Notes: generated by a model from the sequence alone, not told the origin. 64,000 nt of DNA from Streptomyces fungicidicus (GCF_003665435.1 NZ_CP023407.1:6249501-6313500), one strand, 5' to 3'; shown: positions 41,099 through 49,949, numbered from the stretch's first letter. Translations and numbers: made by a program.

Positions 41099-42220
41099 TT
41101 AACCACCCAGACGTTTCAAGGCCTCCGGGGCGTCCTCGATCCGGTCAACCAGGGCGATTCGGGCCTCCATCGAGCGCTCCCGGGCGAGCGACCGCAGCAG
41201 CGGCCAGGCCGGCAGCCGCTCCGTCCAGTGGGCCCTGTCCACCAGCACCATGGGCGTGGGCTCGCCGCGCGACTCGTAGTAGTTCGGCGTCGCGTTGTCG
41301 AACACCTCCTGCACGGTGCCGGCGGCGCCCGGCAGGAAGACCACACCCGCGTTGCAGCGGGCCAGCAGCCCGTCCTCGCGGGTGGCGTTGGCGAAGTACT
41401 TCGCGATGTGCGAGGCGAAGGCGTTCGGCGGTTCGTGGCCGTAGAACCAGGTGGGGATGCCGAGCGAGTGGTTGCCCTTCGGCCAGCGGGTGCGCACCTC
41501 GAAGGCGGCGCGGGCCCAGTCGGTGATCGACGGGGTGAACGAGGGTGCCCCGGCTAGGAGTTCGCAGGCGTCGTCCAGCATCGACCCGTCGTACGGGGCC
41601 GCGTAGGCGCCGAGGTTCGCCGCCTCCATCGCGCCCGGACCGCCGCCCGTCGCCACGGTGAACCCGGCGTGGGTGAGCGCCCGCCCGAGCCGGGCGGCGC
41701 CCCGGAACTCCTCGGTGCCGCGGGCCATCGCGTGACCGCCCATCACCCCCACGACCCGTGCTCCGCGGAGCAGTTCGTCGAGGGCGTCCGACATGGAGTC
41801 GTCGTGGACCGCGCGCAGCATGGAGGCGAGGATGTCGCCGTCCGACCTGGTCCGCTGGAACCAGGCGTAGGCCAGCGCGTCCGGTGTCGCCTCGTAGCCC
41901 TTGTCGAGCGAGGCGAACAGGTCGCCGGGCGTGTAGAGATGCCCCCGGTAGGGGTCGAAGGGAAGGCCCGGGACGGGCGGGAGGACCAGGGCGCCCCCGG
42001 CGCGGACCTTCTCCGCCGCGTCCGGACGCATACGGCAGCCGAGGAAGACGGCTCCCGAGGTGTCGGTGGTGAGCAACTCCCGGGTCCGGTCGGTCAGATC
42101 GACGGCCTGGACACGGAATCCGGAGAGCGTGCCGCGGGACGAGACGATCGCGTCGAACTCCTCGAGTGTCTCTATCTCGCGGTCCCCGTGATGGGCGGCA
42201 TGGGCGGGACTCGTCTGCAC
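41099..42220 (-). CDS. LOG/TIGR00730 family Rossmann-fold nucleotide hydrolase-like protein
   Basis: The 373-residue protein has the family's ATGGGPGAMEAANLGAY motif and a GVVFLPGAAGTVQEVF motif corresponding to PGGxGTxxE, though with Ala-Ala in place of the Gly pair. LOG proteins release cytokinin-type bases from nucleotides, but bacterial members have varied functions and were formerly called lysine decarboxylases. This one is longer than the usual ~200 residues through N-terminal extensions. It lies 50 bases behind the VOC gene on the same strand. Confidence 0.8.
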   Translation of the reverse strand: MQTSPAHAAHHGDREIETLEEFDAIVSSRGTLSGFRVQAVDLTDRTRELLTTDTSGAVFLGCRMRPDAAEKVRAGGALVLPPVPGLPFDPYRGHLYTPGDLFASLDKGYEATPDALAYAWFQRTRSDGDILASMLRAVHDDSMSDALDELLRGARVVGVMGGHAMARGTEEFRGAARLGRALTHAGFTVATGGGPGAMEAANLGAYAAPYDGSMLDDACELLAGAPSFTPSITDWARAAFEVRTRWPKGNHSLGIPTWFYGHEPPNAFASHIAKYFANATREDGLLARCNAGVVFLPGAAGTVQEVFDNATPNYYESRGEPTPMVLVDRAHWTERLPAWPLLRSLARERSMEARIALVDRIEDAPEALKRLGG

Positions 42221-42270
42221 CCGCCCATGCTAGGCCCTGCCGTCGAACTCCCGTCCGGCCCTTGTCGTCC

Positions 42271-42678
42271 TCAGCCCTGCACCGCCGCCGGGTCCATCCA
42301 CGTGACCTCCCAGGTGTGGCCGTCGAGGTCGTCGAAGGCGCGGCCGTACATGAAGCCGTGGTCCTGGGTCTCGCCGGAGATCGTTCCGCCCGCGGCGACG
42401 GCCTTCTCGACCAGCTCGTCGACCTTCTCGCGGCTCTCGGCGCTCAGCGCGATCAGCACCTCGCTGCTCTTCGTGGCGTCCACGATCTCCTTCTTCGTGA
42501 ACTGCGCGTACTTCTCCCGGGTCAGCATCATCGCGATGATCGTGTCGCTGATCACGACCGAGGCGGCGGTCTCGTCGCTGAACTGCGGGTTGATCGTGTA
42601 GCCGAGCGCGGTGAAGAACCTCTTCGTGGCGTCGAGGTCGTTGACGGGCAGGTTCACGAAGATCATCTGCTGGTACAT
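42271..42678 (-). CDS. VOC/glyoxalase superfamily protein
   Basis: The 135-residue protein begins YQQMIFVNLPVNDLDATKRFF, a typical VOC start, and ends GFMYGRAFDDLDGHTWEVTW with metal-ligand-like His/Glu. Such proteins bind divalent metal and act as lyases, dioxygenases or resistance binders; there is no specific clue here. GAGAAGCACC precedes the ATG. Confidence 0.85.
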   Translation of the reverse strand: MYQQMIFVNLPVNDLDATKRFFTALGYTINPQFSDETAASVVISDTIIAMMLTREKYAQFTKKEIVDATKSSEVLIALSAESREKVDELVEKAVAAGGTISGETQDHGFMYGRAFDDLDGHTWEVTWMDPAAVQG

Positions 42679-42798
42679 GGGGTGCTTCTCCCGTTCGGTT
42701 CCGTAGCGTTCGAGAGGTTGGACCGGGGAGCCGCCCGGAACTCATCGGCCCGCGGGGACATTTTTCGGACCGGTTCCCCGGACCGCCGGTGCGGGCGC

Positions 42799-44127
42799 TC
42801 AGCCGGCCAGCGGCCAGGCCGAGAGCTGGGCGACCACCAGGGTGAGCGGCCCGAAGAGGGCGAGCAGCGCGCCCGCGCGCAGCGCGGCGGCCCGGCGCAG
42901 AGTCCCGGTGGCCGCCCCGAGGCGCCGCAGAGCGGCGGTGGTGCCGGCGTGGGCCTGTCTGGCCTCGACCGCGGCCGTCAGCAGGGTCGCCACCGTGCAC
43001 CCGGCCACCAGCAGCACGCCGAGCGCGACGAGCGGTCCCGCGGAGGTGTCCTCGCGGTCGTGCAGCGAGGCCATGGCGTACGCGGCCGACATCACCGCGC
43101 AGACCACGCCCAGCGGGCGCCCGATGCGCGTGGCCTCGGTCATCAGGACCCGCCCGGCCAGCAGGCGCAGGGCACCCGGCCGCACCGCCTGGAGCAGCCT
43201 GCCGCACAGATGGGTGAGGCCGGGGCCGGCCAGGGCGAGCCCCACGGCGGTGAGCGCCAGACCGAGCAGCGCGGAGGGCCGGTCACCCGGCGTGCCCCCG
43301 CCGCCGGCACGGCTCGCGAAGGCCTCCACGGCCAGCCCCACTGCCAGCACCGCGATGCCCCACGGCAGCCCGGACGGCGGCGTGAGCGGGACGGCGGGCG
43401 GCGCGTCGGGCGCGGCGTCGGCGGGTGTCCCGGGAGCGCCTTCGGCGGACCCGTCGGGCGCCGGTTCCGGCGCCGGGCCGGGCGTCCGCCGTCCGCGTGC
43501 GGCGGCGCCCAGCTGCTTGCCGAACCGTCCGTACGCCCCGAAGGTCTCCCGGACCGCCGTGCGCCGGTAGGCGCCGAAGCGTCCGTACGCCGGCACCGCC
43601 CGGGCGGCGCCCGCCACCGGCTCGCGCGGCCGCAGCGCCACCGCCACCGCGGCCGACGCGCTCAGCGGCACCAGGGCCAGCAGGGTCAGGGCGGCCGGCA
43701 GCGGCAGCGGCTGCCCGGGGGAGAGGAAGTCCGTTCCGGCGCCGTCGAAGGGCATACCGGTGAGGTCGCCGCGCAGATGCAGGAAGACCAGCAGCGCCAG
43801 CACCGAGCCCAGCAGGCAGGAGAGCGCCGTGGTGGCAGCCGAGACCGCCATCAGACGGGCCGGGCCGAGCCCGATCGCCGACAGCCCCGGCCGGGGCCGG
43901 GTGCCCGGATCGGTACGGGCGACCCCGACCGCGAAGTACACGGTGGCCGCCAGCGGCACCCCGCACCAGGCCAGCCGGAGCGCGGACGCGGACGGGTCCG
44001 GGTGGCCCAGGGCGTGTCCGAGGGCGCTCAGCAGCAGAAAGCCCGTGCCCGCCGACGCGGTCGCGACCAGGACGCGGCGCAGTTGCACGGCGGGGTGGGC
44101 GGCCCGGGTCAGACGGAGAGCGAGCAC
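42799..44127 (-). CDS. ABC-2/FtsX-like multi-spanning permease of an ABC transporter
   Basis: From GTG at 44127 the protein is 442 residues with about ten hydrophobic segments. A large Pro/Ala/Arg-rich cytosolic insertion (around GRRTPGPAPEPAPDGSAEGA) sits in the middle. It starts LALRLTRAAHPAVQLRRVLV, as in FtsX-type exporters. The start overlaps the stop of the ATPase gene by 19 bases, so the two form an ABC transporter. Substrate unknown; it is probably an exporter as no binding protein is present. Confidence 0.78.
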   Translation of the reverse strand: MLALRLTRAAHPAVQLRRVLVATASAGTGFLLLSALGHALGHPDPSASALRLAWCGVPLAATVYFAVGVARTDPGTRPRPGLSAIGLGPARLMAVSAATTALSCLLGSVLALLVFLHLRGDLTGMPFDGAGTDFLSPGQPLPLPAALTLLALVPLSASAAVAVALRPREPVAGAARAVPAYGRFGAYRRTAVRETFGAYGRFGKQLGAAARGRRTPGPAPEPAPDGSAEGAPGTPADAAPDAPPAVPLTPPSGLPWGIAVLAVGLAVEAFASRAGGGGTPGDRPSALLGLALTAVGLALAGPGLTHLCGRLLQAVRPGALRLLAGRVLMTEATRIGRPLGVVCAVMSAAYAMASLHDREDTSAGPLVALGVLLVAGCTVATLLTAAVEARQAHAGTTAALRRLGAATGTLRRAAALRAGALLALFGPLTLVVAQLSAWPLAG

Positions 44128-44855
44128 GTCGCCCGGCCTTCCGTCTCGGCCGTCGCGGAGACCGGCGGGAGATGGACGGTGCGCACCCGCCGCCCGTCGA
44201 GCAGCGACACCGTGCGGTCGGCGAGGGCCGCGGTCTGCGGGTCGTGTGTCGCGAGGACCACCGTGATGCCGTGCGAGCGGGCCGCGGTGATGAGCGTGCG
44301 CAGCACATGGGCGCGGTCGGCACGGTGCAGTGGCGCGGTCGGTTCGTCGGCGAACAGCAGCGAGGGCGCCGGGGCGAGGGCGCGGGCGATGCAGACCCGC
44401 TGCCGCTCCGCGTGCGTCAGCTCCGCCGGATGACTGCGGGCCCGCTCGCCGATGTCGAGGCGCTCCAGCCACTCCAGCGCGACCGTCCTGGCGCGGCCGC
44501 GGCCGGCGCCGCGCAGCATCAGGGGCAGGGCGGCGTTCTCCCAGACGGTCAGCTCGGGCACCAGCACCGGTTCCGGATCGACCCAGCCGAAGCGGTCCCG
44601 GCGCAGCCGCTCCCGGGCCACGGGGCTCATGGTGTGCACGGGGACGCTGTTGAACCAGACCTCGCCCGCCGCGGGCAGCAGGCCGGCCAGACAGCGCAGC
44701 AGAGTCGTCTTGCCGCTGCCGCGCGGACCGCCGACGGCGAGGATCTCGCTCTCCCGGACACCGAGCGAGACCCCGCTCAGCCCGGGTGAGCCGTCGTCGT
44801 ACCGGTACTGCAGGGATCGTGCCCAGAGCACGTCGTTGTCCGGTGGGGCCACCAT
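44109..44855 (-). CDS. ABC transporter ATP-binding protein with atypical signature motif
   Basis: The 248-residue ATPase has Walker A GGPRGSGKTTLLRCLAG, Walker B LLFADEPTA and switch ATHD. However, the family signature LSGGQ is replaced by LTHAERQRVCIARALA. The N-terminal ATG at 44855 (MVAPPDND) is preferred, with GAGGTG seven bases before it; a frame to 44912 exists. It pairs with the downstream permease. The unusual signature may mean weak or asymmetric hydrolysis. Confidence 0.82.
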   Translation of the reverse strand: MVAPPDNDVLWARSLQYRYDDGSPGLSGVSLGVRESEILAVGGPRGSGKTTLLRCLAGLLPAAGEVWFNSVPVHTMSPVARERLRRDRFGWVDPEPVLVPELTVWENAALPLMLRGAGRGRARTVALEWLERLDIGERARSHPAELTHAERQRVCIARALAPAPSLLFADEPTAPLHRADRAHVLRTLITAARSHGITVVLATHDPQTAALADRTVSLLDGRRVRTVHLPPVSATAETEGRATCSLSV

Positions 44856-44986
44856 GGCGTACACCTCGGTTCGGATCGGAAATGCCGTGCGCGGTTCGGG
44901 TAAGTCCCCCATCCGGGGGAACGAAGGCAGGGCCGATCGGTCACAGGAACGCTAGGCAGGCGACGGTGGGTGGCCGGACAGCACGC

Positions 44987-45031
44987 GGCCCCGGGGGCCC
45001 GTTTCTCACTCGAACGGGCGGCCCCGGGGCC
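44987..45031 (-). terminator. Terminator downstream of the class III aminotransferase
   Basis: GGCCCCGGGG/CCCCGGGGCC plus GCCCGTT/AACGGGC form a long stem with a small internal bulge, reading from the minus-strand gene. Confidence 0.75.
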
Positions 45032-45072
45032 GGTGTTGATCATCCAGAAGGAAGATCGGACACTCTTGTGGC

Positions 45073-46437
45073 CTACAGCTTGGTCCAGGCCTCGGAGAGG
45101 GTCCCGCGCAGGATCTGCTCGATCTCGTCGAAGGTCTCCTGGTTGGAGATCAGCGGCGGGGCGAGCTGGACGACCGGGTCGCCGCGGTCGTCGGCACGGC
45201 AGTACAGGCCGTTCTCGAACAGCTTCTTGGACAGGAAGCCGTACAGCACCCGCTCGGTCTCGTCGGCGTCGAAGGACTCCTTGGTGTTCTTGTCCTTGAC
45301 CAGCTCGATGCCGTAGAAGAAGCCGTTGCCGCGGACGTCGCCGACGATCGGCAGGTCGTGCAGCTTCTCCAGGGTGGCGCGGAAGGCGGCCTCGTTGTCG
45401 AGCACGTGCTGGTTGAGGCCCTCGCGCTCGAACAGGTCGAGGTTGGCGACGCCGACCGCCGCCGACACCGGGTGGCCGCCGAAGGTGTAGCCGTGCAGGA
45501 AGGTGTTGTCGCCCTTGTAGAACGGCTCGGCGAGGCGGTCGGAGACGATGCACGCGCCGATCGGGGAGTAGCCCGAGGTCATGCCCTTGGCGCAGGTGAT
45601 CATGTCCGGTACGTAGCCGAACTTGTCGCAGGCGAAGGTCGTGCCGAGCCGGCCGAAGGCGCAGATGACCTCGTCCGAGACGAGCAGCACGTCGTACTGG
45701 TCGCAGATCTCGCGCACCCGCTGGAAGTAGCCGGGCGGGGGCGGGAAGCAGCCGCCGGCGTTCTGCACCGGCTCCAGGAAGACCGCCGCGACGGTGTCCG
45801 GGCCCTCGAACAGGATCTGCTGCTCGATCTGGTCGGCGGCCCAGCGGCCGAACGCCTCCGGGTCGTCGCCGTGGATCGGCGCCCGGTAGATGTTGGTGTT
45901 GGGCACCTTGTGCGCACCCGGCACGAGCGGCTCGAACGGCGCCTTCAGGGCCGGCAGTCCGGTGATCGACAGGGCGCCCTGCGGGGTGCCGTGGTAGGCC
46001 ACCGCGCGGGATATGACCTTGTACTTGGTCGGCTTGCCGACGAGCTTGAAGTACTGCTTGGCGAGCTTCCAGGCGGTCTCCACCGCCTCGCCGCCGCCGG
46101 TGGTGAAGAAGACCTTGTTGAGGTCGCCCGGGGCCTCGTGCGCGAGCCGCTCCGCCAGCTCCACGGCCTTGGGGTGGGCGTAGGACCACACCGGGAAGAA
46201 GGCCAGCTCCTGCGCCTGCTTGGACGCCGTCTCCGCGAGTTCCGTACGGCCGTGGCCCGCCTGCACCACGAACAGGCCCGCGAGGCCGTCGAGGTAGCGC
46301 TTGCCCCGGTCGTCGTAGATGTGGGTGCCCTCGCCCCGGACGATGGTGGGGACGGGGGAGTTCTCGTACGAGGACATGCGGGTGAAGTGCATCCACAGGT
46401 GGTCGTACGCGGACTTGCTGAGGTCGTCGGTGCTCAC
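45073..46437 (-). CDS. Class III PLP aminotransferase (omega-amine/polyamine type)
   Basis: From GTG at 46437 the protein is 454 residues. It belongs to the omega-aminotransferase class, with TTGGGEAVETAWKLAKQY, SRAVAYHGTPQGA, DEVICAFGRLG and the PLP lysine in ITCAKGMTSGYSPIGA. Related Streptomyces enzymes are assigned to polyamine or omega-amino acid:pyruvate transamination. Its partners here are an AsnC-type regulator immediately upstream (2-base gap) and, divergently, an aldehyde dehydrogenase, fitting amine to aldehyde to acid degradation. The exact substrate is not shown by sequence. Confidence 0.9.
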   Translation of the reverse strand: MSTDDLSKSAYDHLWMHFTRMSSYENSPVPTIVRGEGTHIYDDRGKRYLDGLAGLFVVQAGHGRTELAETASKQAQELAFFPVWSYAHPKAVELAERLAHEAPGDLNKVFFTTGGGEAVETAWKLAKQYFKLVGKPTKYKVISRAVAYHGTPQGALSITGLPALKAPFEPLVPGAHKVPNTNIYRAPIHGDDPEAFGRWAADQIEQQILFEGPDTVAAVFLEPVQNAGGCFPPPPGYFQRVREICDQYDVLLVSDEVICAFGRLGTTFACDKFGYVPDMITCAKGMTSGYSPIGACIVSDRLAEPFYKGDNTFLHGYTFGGHPVSAAVGVANLDLFEREGLNQHVLDNEAAFRATLEKLHDLPIVGDVRGNGFFYGIELVKDKNTKESFDADETERVLYGFLSKKLFENGLYCRADDRGDPVVQLAPPLISNQETFDEIEQILRGTLSEAWTKL

Positions 46438-46439
46438 GG

Positions 46440-46943
46440 TTATCGGGTTCCCCACATGTAGGTCTGCTTCTTGAGCCTGAGGTAGACGAAACTCTCGGTG
46501 GAGCGCACCCCGGGGACGGCCCGGATGCGTCCGTTGATGACCTCCAGGAGGTGGTCGTCGTCCTCGCAGACGATCTCGACCATGAGGTCGAAGGACCCCG
46601 CCGTCATCACCACGTACTCGCACTCGTCCATGGCGGCCAGCGCGTCGGCCACGGACTCCACGTCGCCCTCGACGTTGACCCCGACCATCGCCTGCCGGCG
46701 GAACCCCACGGTGAGCGGGTCCGTGACGGCGACGATCTGCATCACGCCCTGGTCGAGCAGCTTCTGCACCCGCTGGCGCACGGCCGCCTCCGACAGGCCC
46801 ACGGCCTTGCCGATGGCCGCGTACGGCCGGCGGCCGTCCTCCTGGAGCTGCTCGATGATGGCGAGGGAGACGGCGTCCGGATGGGGACCGCCGCCGTTCT
46901 TGGACTCGCGGGAGTCCCTGGGGTCTGCGCTTCGACTGGCCAC
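46440..46943 (-). CDS. Lrp/AsnC family transcriptional regulator
   Basis: The 167-residue protein has the Lrp helix-turn-helix (IIEQLQEDGRRPYAAIGKA, then VGLSEAAVRQRVQKLLDQG) and the RAM ligand domain (YVVMTAGSFDLMVEIVCEDD, GVRSTESFVYLRLKKQ). I chose GTG 46943. It is transcribed with the aminotransferase and away from the aldehyde dehydrogenase, and may control both in response to an amino acid or amine. Confidence 0.92.
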   Translation of the reverse strand: MASRSADPRDSRESKNGGGPHPDAVSLAIIEQLQEDGRRPYAAIGKAVGLSEAAVRQRVQKLLDQGVMQIVAVTDPLTVGFRRQAMVGVNVEGDVESVADALAAMDECEYVVMTAGSFDLMVEIVCEDDDHLLEVINGRIRAVPGVRSTESFVYLRLKKQTYMWGTR

Positions 46944-47154
46944 GGGGCCACTCTGCACGACGTATCGACAGTTTTGCAAGGCTCGATCGATGAAATTCGT
47001 TGTCTGCGGCACCTCTGCTTGCGGATTTCGCAGGGTCGGGGCGGGCGGGGGTGTTGAAAACGTCAGCCGTCGGTCTAGGGTGGGTGTCTCAGAGGCTGGA
47101 CACTTCGACACCCCACACCTCGGACACCCACAAGGAACACCAGGAGGGCCTGCA
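46944..47154. promoter_or_regulatory. Divergent regulatory region between the AsnC-type regulator and the aldehyde dehydrogenase
   Basis: The 211 bases are AT-richer than the genes. They contain several short repeats of the type TTGC...GCAA/TCGATCGA and a TTGCGGATTTCGCAG partial inverted repeat (near 47019). These are candidates for AsnC binding, but no clean single operator is visible. Confidence 0.4.
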
Positions 47155-48594
47155 GTGAGCACCGAGCTGCGTCGTCTGCGCAACTACATCGGCGGTGAGT
47201 TCCGGGACGCCGCCGACGGCCGGACCACCGAGGTGGTCAACCCCGCGACGGGCGAGGCGTACGCGACCGCTCCGCTGTCCGGACAGGCGGATGTGGACGC
47301 CGCGATGGCGGCCGCCGCCGAGGCGTTCCCCGGCTGGCGCGACACCACCCCGGCCGAGCGGCAGAAGGCCCTGCTGAAGATCGCGGACGCCTTCGAGGAG
47401 CGGGCCGAGGAACTCATCGCCGCCGAGGTGGAGAACACGGGCAAGCCCATCGGGCTGACCCGCACCGAGGAGATCCCGCCGATGGTGGACCAGATCCGCT
47501 TCTTCGCAGGTGCGGCGCGGATGCTGGAGGGCCGGTCGGCCGGCGAGTACATGGAGGGCCTGACCTCCATCGTGCGCCGTGAGCCGGTCGGCGTCTGCGC
47601 GCAGGTCGCGCCGTGGAACTACCCGATGATGATGGCCGTGTGGAAGTTCGCCCCGGCGATCGCCGCGGGCAACACGGTCGTCCTGAAGCCCTCGGACACC
47701 ACCCCCGCCTCCACGGTGCTGCTCGCCGAGATCCTCGGCTCGGTGCTCCCCAAGGGCGTCTTCAACGTCATCTGCGGCGACCGCGACACCGGCCGCCTGA
47801 TGGTCGAGCACCCGACCCCGGCGATGGCGTCCATCACCGGTTCGGTGCGCGCCGGCATGTCGGTCGCCGAGTCCGCGTCCAAGGACCTCAAGCGGGTCCA
47901 CCTGGAACTGGGCGGCAAGGCCCCGGTCGTGGTCTTCGAGGACACCGACATCGCCAAGGCCGTGGAGGACATCTCCGTCGCGGGCTTCTTCAACGCCGGC
48001 CAGGACTGCACGGCCGCCACGCGGGTCCTCGTGCACGAGTCCATCCACGACGAGTTCGTCTCCGCGCTCGCCGAGGCCGCCGCCGGCACCAGGACCGGCA
48101 TGCCGGACGACGAGGACGTGCTCTTCGGCCCGCTGAACAACCCCAACCAGCTCAAGCAGGTCGAGGGCTTCATCGAGCGGCTGCCGGCCCACGCGCGCGT
48201 GGTGGCGGGCGGCAAGCGCGTCGGCGAGAAGGGCTTCTTCTACGCCCCGACCGTCGTCTCGGGCCTCAACCAGGACGACGAGATCGTCCAGAAGGAGGTC
48301 TTCGGCCCGGTCATCACCGTCCAGTCCTTCACGGACGAGGACCAGGCCGTCGAGTACGCCAACGGCGTCGAGTACGCCCTGGCCTCGTCGGTGTGGACCA
48401 AGGACCACTCCCGCGCGATGCGCATGTCCAAGAAGCTCGACTTCGGCTGTGTGTGGATCAACACGCACATCCCGCTGGTCGCGGAGATGCCGCACGGCGG
48501 CTTCAAGAAGTCCGGCTACGGCAAGGACCTCTCGGCGTACGGCTTCGACGACTACACGCGGATCAAGCACGTGATGACGTCGCTCGACGGCTGA
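47155..48594 (+). CDS. NAD-dependent aldehyde dehydrogenase, probable gamma-aminobutyraldehyde dehydrogenase
   Basis: The 479-residue protein has the ALDH folds: APWNYPMMMAVWKFAPAIAAG, LKPSDTTPASTVLL, HLELGGKAPVVVFEDTD, and the catalytic Cys in FNAGQDCTAATR. It closely resembles bacterial gamma-aminobutyraldehyde/betaine aldehyde dehydrogenases. It probably oxidises the aminoaldehyde made from putrescine, giving GABA. AGGAGG is present before the GTG. It is divergent from the AsnC-aminotransferase pair. Confidence 0.9.
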   Translation: MSTELRRLRNYIGGEFRDAADGRTTEVVNPATGEAYATAPLSGQADVDAAMAAAAEAFPGWRDTTPAERQKALLKIADAFEERAEELIAAEVENTGKPIGLTRTEEIPPMVDQIRFFAGAARMLEGRSAGEYMEGLTSIVRREPVGVCAQVAPWNYPMMMAVWKFAPAIAAGNTVVLKPSDTTPASTVLLAEILGSVLPKGVFNVICGDRDTGRLMVEHPTPAMASITGSVRAGMSVAESASKDLKRVHLELGGKAPVVVFEDTDIAKAVEDISVAGFFNAGQDCTAATRVLVHESIHDEFVSALAEAAAGTRTGMPDDEDVLFGPLNNPNQLKQVEGFIERLPAHARVVAGGKRVGEKGFFYAPTVVSGLNQDDEIVQKEVFGPVITVQSFTDEDQAVEYANGVEYALASSVWTKDHSRAMRMSKKLDFGCVWINTHIPLVAEMPHGGFKKSGYGKDLSAYGFDDYTRIKHVMTSLDG

Positions 48595-48603
48595 GTGCCA
48601 AGG

Positions 48604-48642
48604 CGTCGGCCCCGGACGGTGGACCACCGTCCGGGGCCGACG
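48604..48642 (+). terminator. Perfect-palindrome terminator after the aldehyde dehydrogenase
   Basis: A 19-bp perfect inverted repeat around a single central A (CGTCGGCCCCGGACGGTGG and its complement). This is one of the strongest hairpins in the window. Confidence 0.9.
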
Positions 48643-48665
48643 TGTTCCCGGACCGGAACCCATTT

Positions 48666-48694
48666 TTGAACATGTTCAATACGAGGCGTACGCT
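48666..48694 (+). promoter_or_regulatory. Palindromic operator over the -35 of a leaderless promoter
   Basis: TTGAACATGTTCAA (48666-48679) is a perfect 14-base palindrome. Its first six bases, TTGAAC, lie exactly 17 bases from TACGCT (48689-48694), so the palindrome overlaps the -35. Transcription would begin on the ATG at 48701. A TetR-type repressor is the natural guess. The spacing GAAC-N2-GTTC does not fit the Gram-positive LexA box (GAAC-N4-GTTC). Confidence 0.6.
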
Positions 48695-48700
48695 GCTGCC

Positions 48701-49222
48701 ATGAGCGACAGAGCCGCCCTGCTCAAGGGCATCCGCGCCTGGCTGGTGTTCTTCGTCGTGTGCCTGGTGCTCAGCGGCGCCACGGCCTTCCCTCTGGTGC
48801 ACGAACTGCGCTGGACCGAGGACCTGCTCCGGTCCCTGTCGGCGCCGGAGCACCTCCCCGGCCTCATGGACTGGATCGTGCGGGTCCGCCAGGGACTCGA
48901 CAGCGCCGACGCCGAGTACCCGTTCCTCCTCTACGGCACCGACTGGCTCGCCTTCGCCCACCTCGTGATCGCGGTCGCCTTCTACGGCCCCTACCGCGAC
49001 CCGGTCCGCAACGTCTGGGTCGTCGAGTTCGGCATGATCGCCTGCGCCGGCATCATCCCGCTCGCCCTCGTCTGCGGCCCGCTCCGCGGCATCCCCTTCT
49101 GGTGGAGCGTCATCGACATGGCGTTCGGGGTGTTCGGCGTCATCCCGCTGTACGCCGTACGGAAGAAGATCAAGAGGCTGGAGGCGCTCACGCCGAACCC
49201 GGTCCCGGCACCGGCTGTCTGA
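48701..49222 (+). CDS. Small multi-spanning membrane protein, function unknown
   Basis: The 173-residue protein has four hydrophobic segments (WLVFFVVCLVLSGATAF; WLAFAHLVIAVAFYGPY; FGMIACAGIIPLALVCG; WWSVIDMAFGVFGVIPLYAV) and ends in Lys/Arg then Pro/Ala. There are no recognised catalytic motifs. The start is at the promoter's expected +1, so it is probably leaderless and repressor-controlled. The stop shares a hairpin with the convergent phosphodiesterase gene. Confidence 0.75.
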   Translation: MSDRAALLKGIRAWLVFFVVCLVLSGATAFPLVHELRWTEDLLRSLSAPEHLPGLMDWIVRVRQGLDSADAEYPFLLYGTDWLAFAHLVIAVAFYGPYRDPVRNVWVVEFGMIACAGIIPLALVCGPLRGIPFWWSVIDMAFGVFGVIPLYAVRKKIKRLEALTPNPVPAPAV

Positions 49223-49239
49223 GGGGCGGCCGCCCTCAG
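49219..49239. terminator. Hairpin formed by two overlapping stop-codon regions
   Basis: CTGAGGG...CCCTCAG with inner GCGGCCGC forms a stem spanning the stop codons of the two convergent genes, whose ends are 13 bases apart. Confidence 0.65.
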
Positions 49240-49931
49240 GGCTCCCGGCTCGTGGCGCGCAGCGCGTGCAGGAGGTCGACGCGGTTGGTGGTGATGGAGT
49301 CGGCGCCCAGGGCCAGCAGACGGCGCAGCGAGCGGCGGGTGTCCGGGGTCCAGACGGAGAGCAGGTGGCCGCCGCGGTGGACGCGGTCGGCGAGGTCCCG
49401 GTCCACCAGGCCGAAGCGGTAGTTGAGCCAGCGCGGGCGGACCGCCTCCAGCAGGCCGGCCCTCGGCGGGGCCAGAGACGTCCAGGTGAGGGCGATCTCC
49501 GCGGCCGGGTCCGCCGCGCGCACGGCCAGCATCGCCTGCGCGCCCGCGCAGTAGTGGACCCGCTCCTGGGCACCCTGTCCGCGTACCGCGTCCACCACCC
49601 GGCGCACCGCGCGGACGTCCGGGCCGCCGGGCAGGTCGATCATCACCCGGCTGCCCTCCGTCGCCGCCAGCGCGTCGGAGAGCGAGGGCACGCCGCCGTC
49701 GGTGACCCCGCGCACCTCCTCCCAGGACAGCGCCGCCAGCGGACGGTCGTGCTCCCAGAGCCGCTTCAGCGTGGCGTCGTGCAGCAGCACCGGGACGCCG
49801 TCCCGGGTGAGGCGTACGTCGATCTCGACCGCGTCCGCGCCGCGCCGGAGGGCGGAGCGCAGCGAGGCGAGCGTGTTCTCACGGACGCGGTACGGGTCGC
49901 CGCGGTGCGCCACGGCGGTCACGTTCTGCAT
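49236..49931 (-). CDS. Glycerophosphodiester phosphodiesterase family protein
   Basis: The 231-residue TIM-barrel enzyme has the GDPD residues His9-Arg10 (AHRGD), Glu18, Glu37/Asp39 (VEIDV) and His51 (LLHD). No signal peptide is visible, so it is cytoplasmic. It should split glycerophosphodiesters into alcohol and glycerol-3-phosphate. It lies 18 bases after the deaminase-family gene on the same strand, suggesting co-transcription. Confidence 0.88.
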   Translation of the reverse strand: MQNVTAVAHRGDPYRVRENTLASLRSALRRGADAVEIDVRLTRDGVPVLLHDATLKRLWEHDRPLAALSWEEVRGVTDGGVPSLSDALAATEGSRVMIDLPGGPDVRAVRRVVDAVRGQGAQERVHYCAGAQAMLAVRAADPAAEIALTWTSLAPPRAGLLEAVRPRWLNYRFGLVDRDLADRVHRGGHLLSVWTPDTRRSLRRLLALGADSITTNRVDLLHALRATSREP

Positions 49932-49949
49932 GGCGGCCCTTCGGGGTGG

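Noticed and set aside
48666..48679. LexA (SOS) box reading of TTGAACATGTTCAA
   Set aside because: The half-sites GAAC and GTTC are two bases apart rather than four, and the downstream gene is not a DNA-repair gene.
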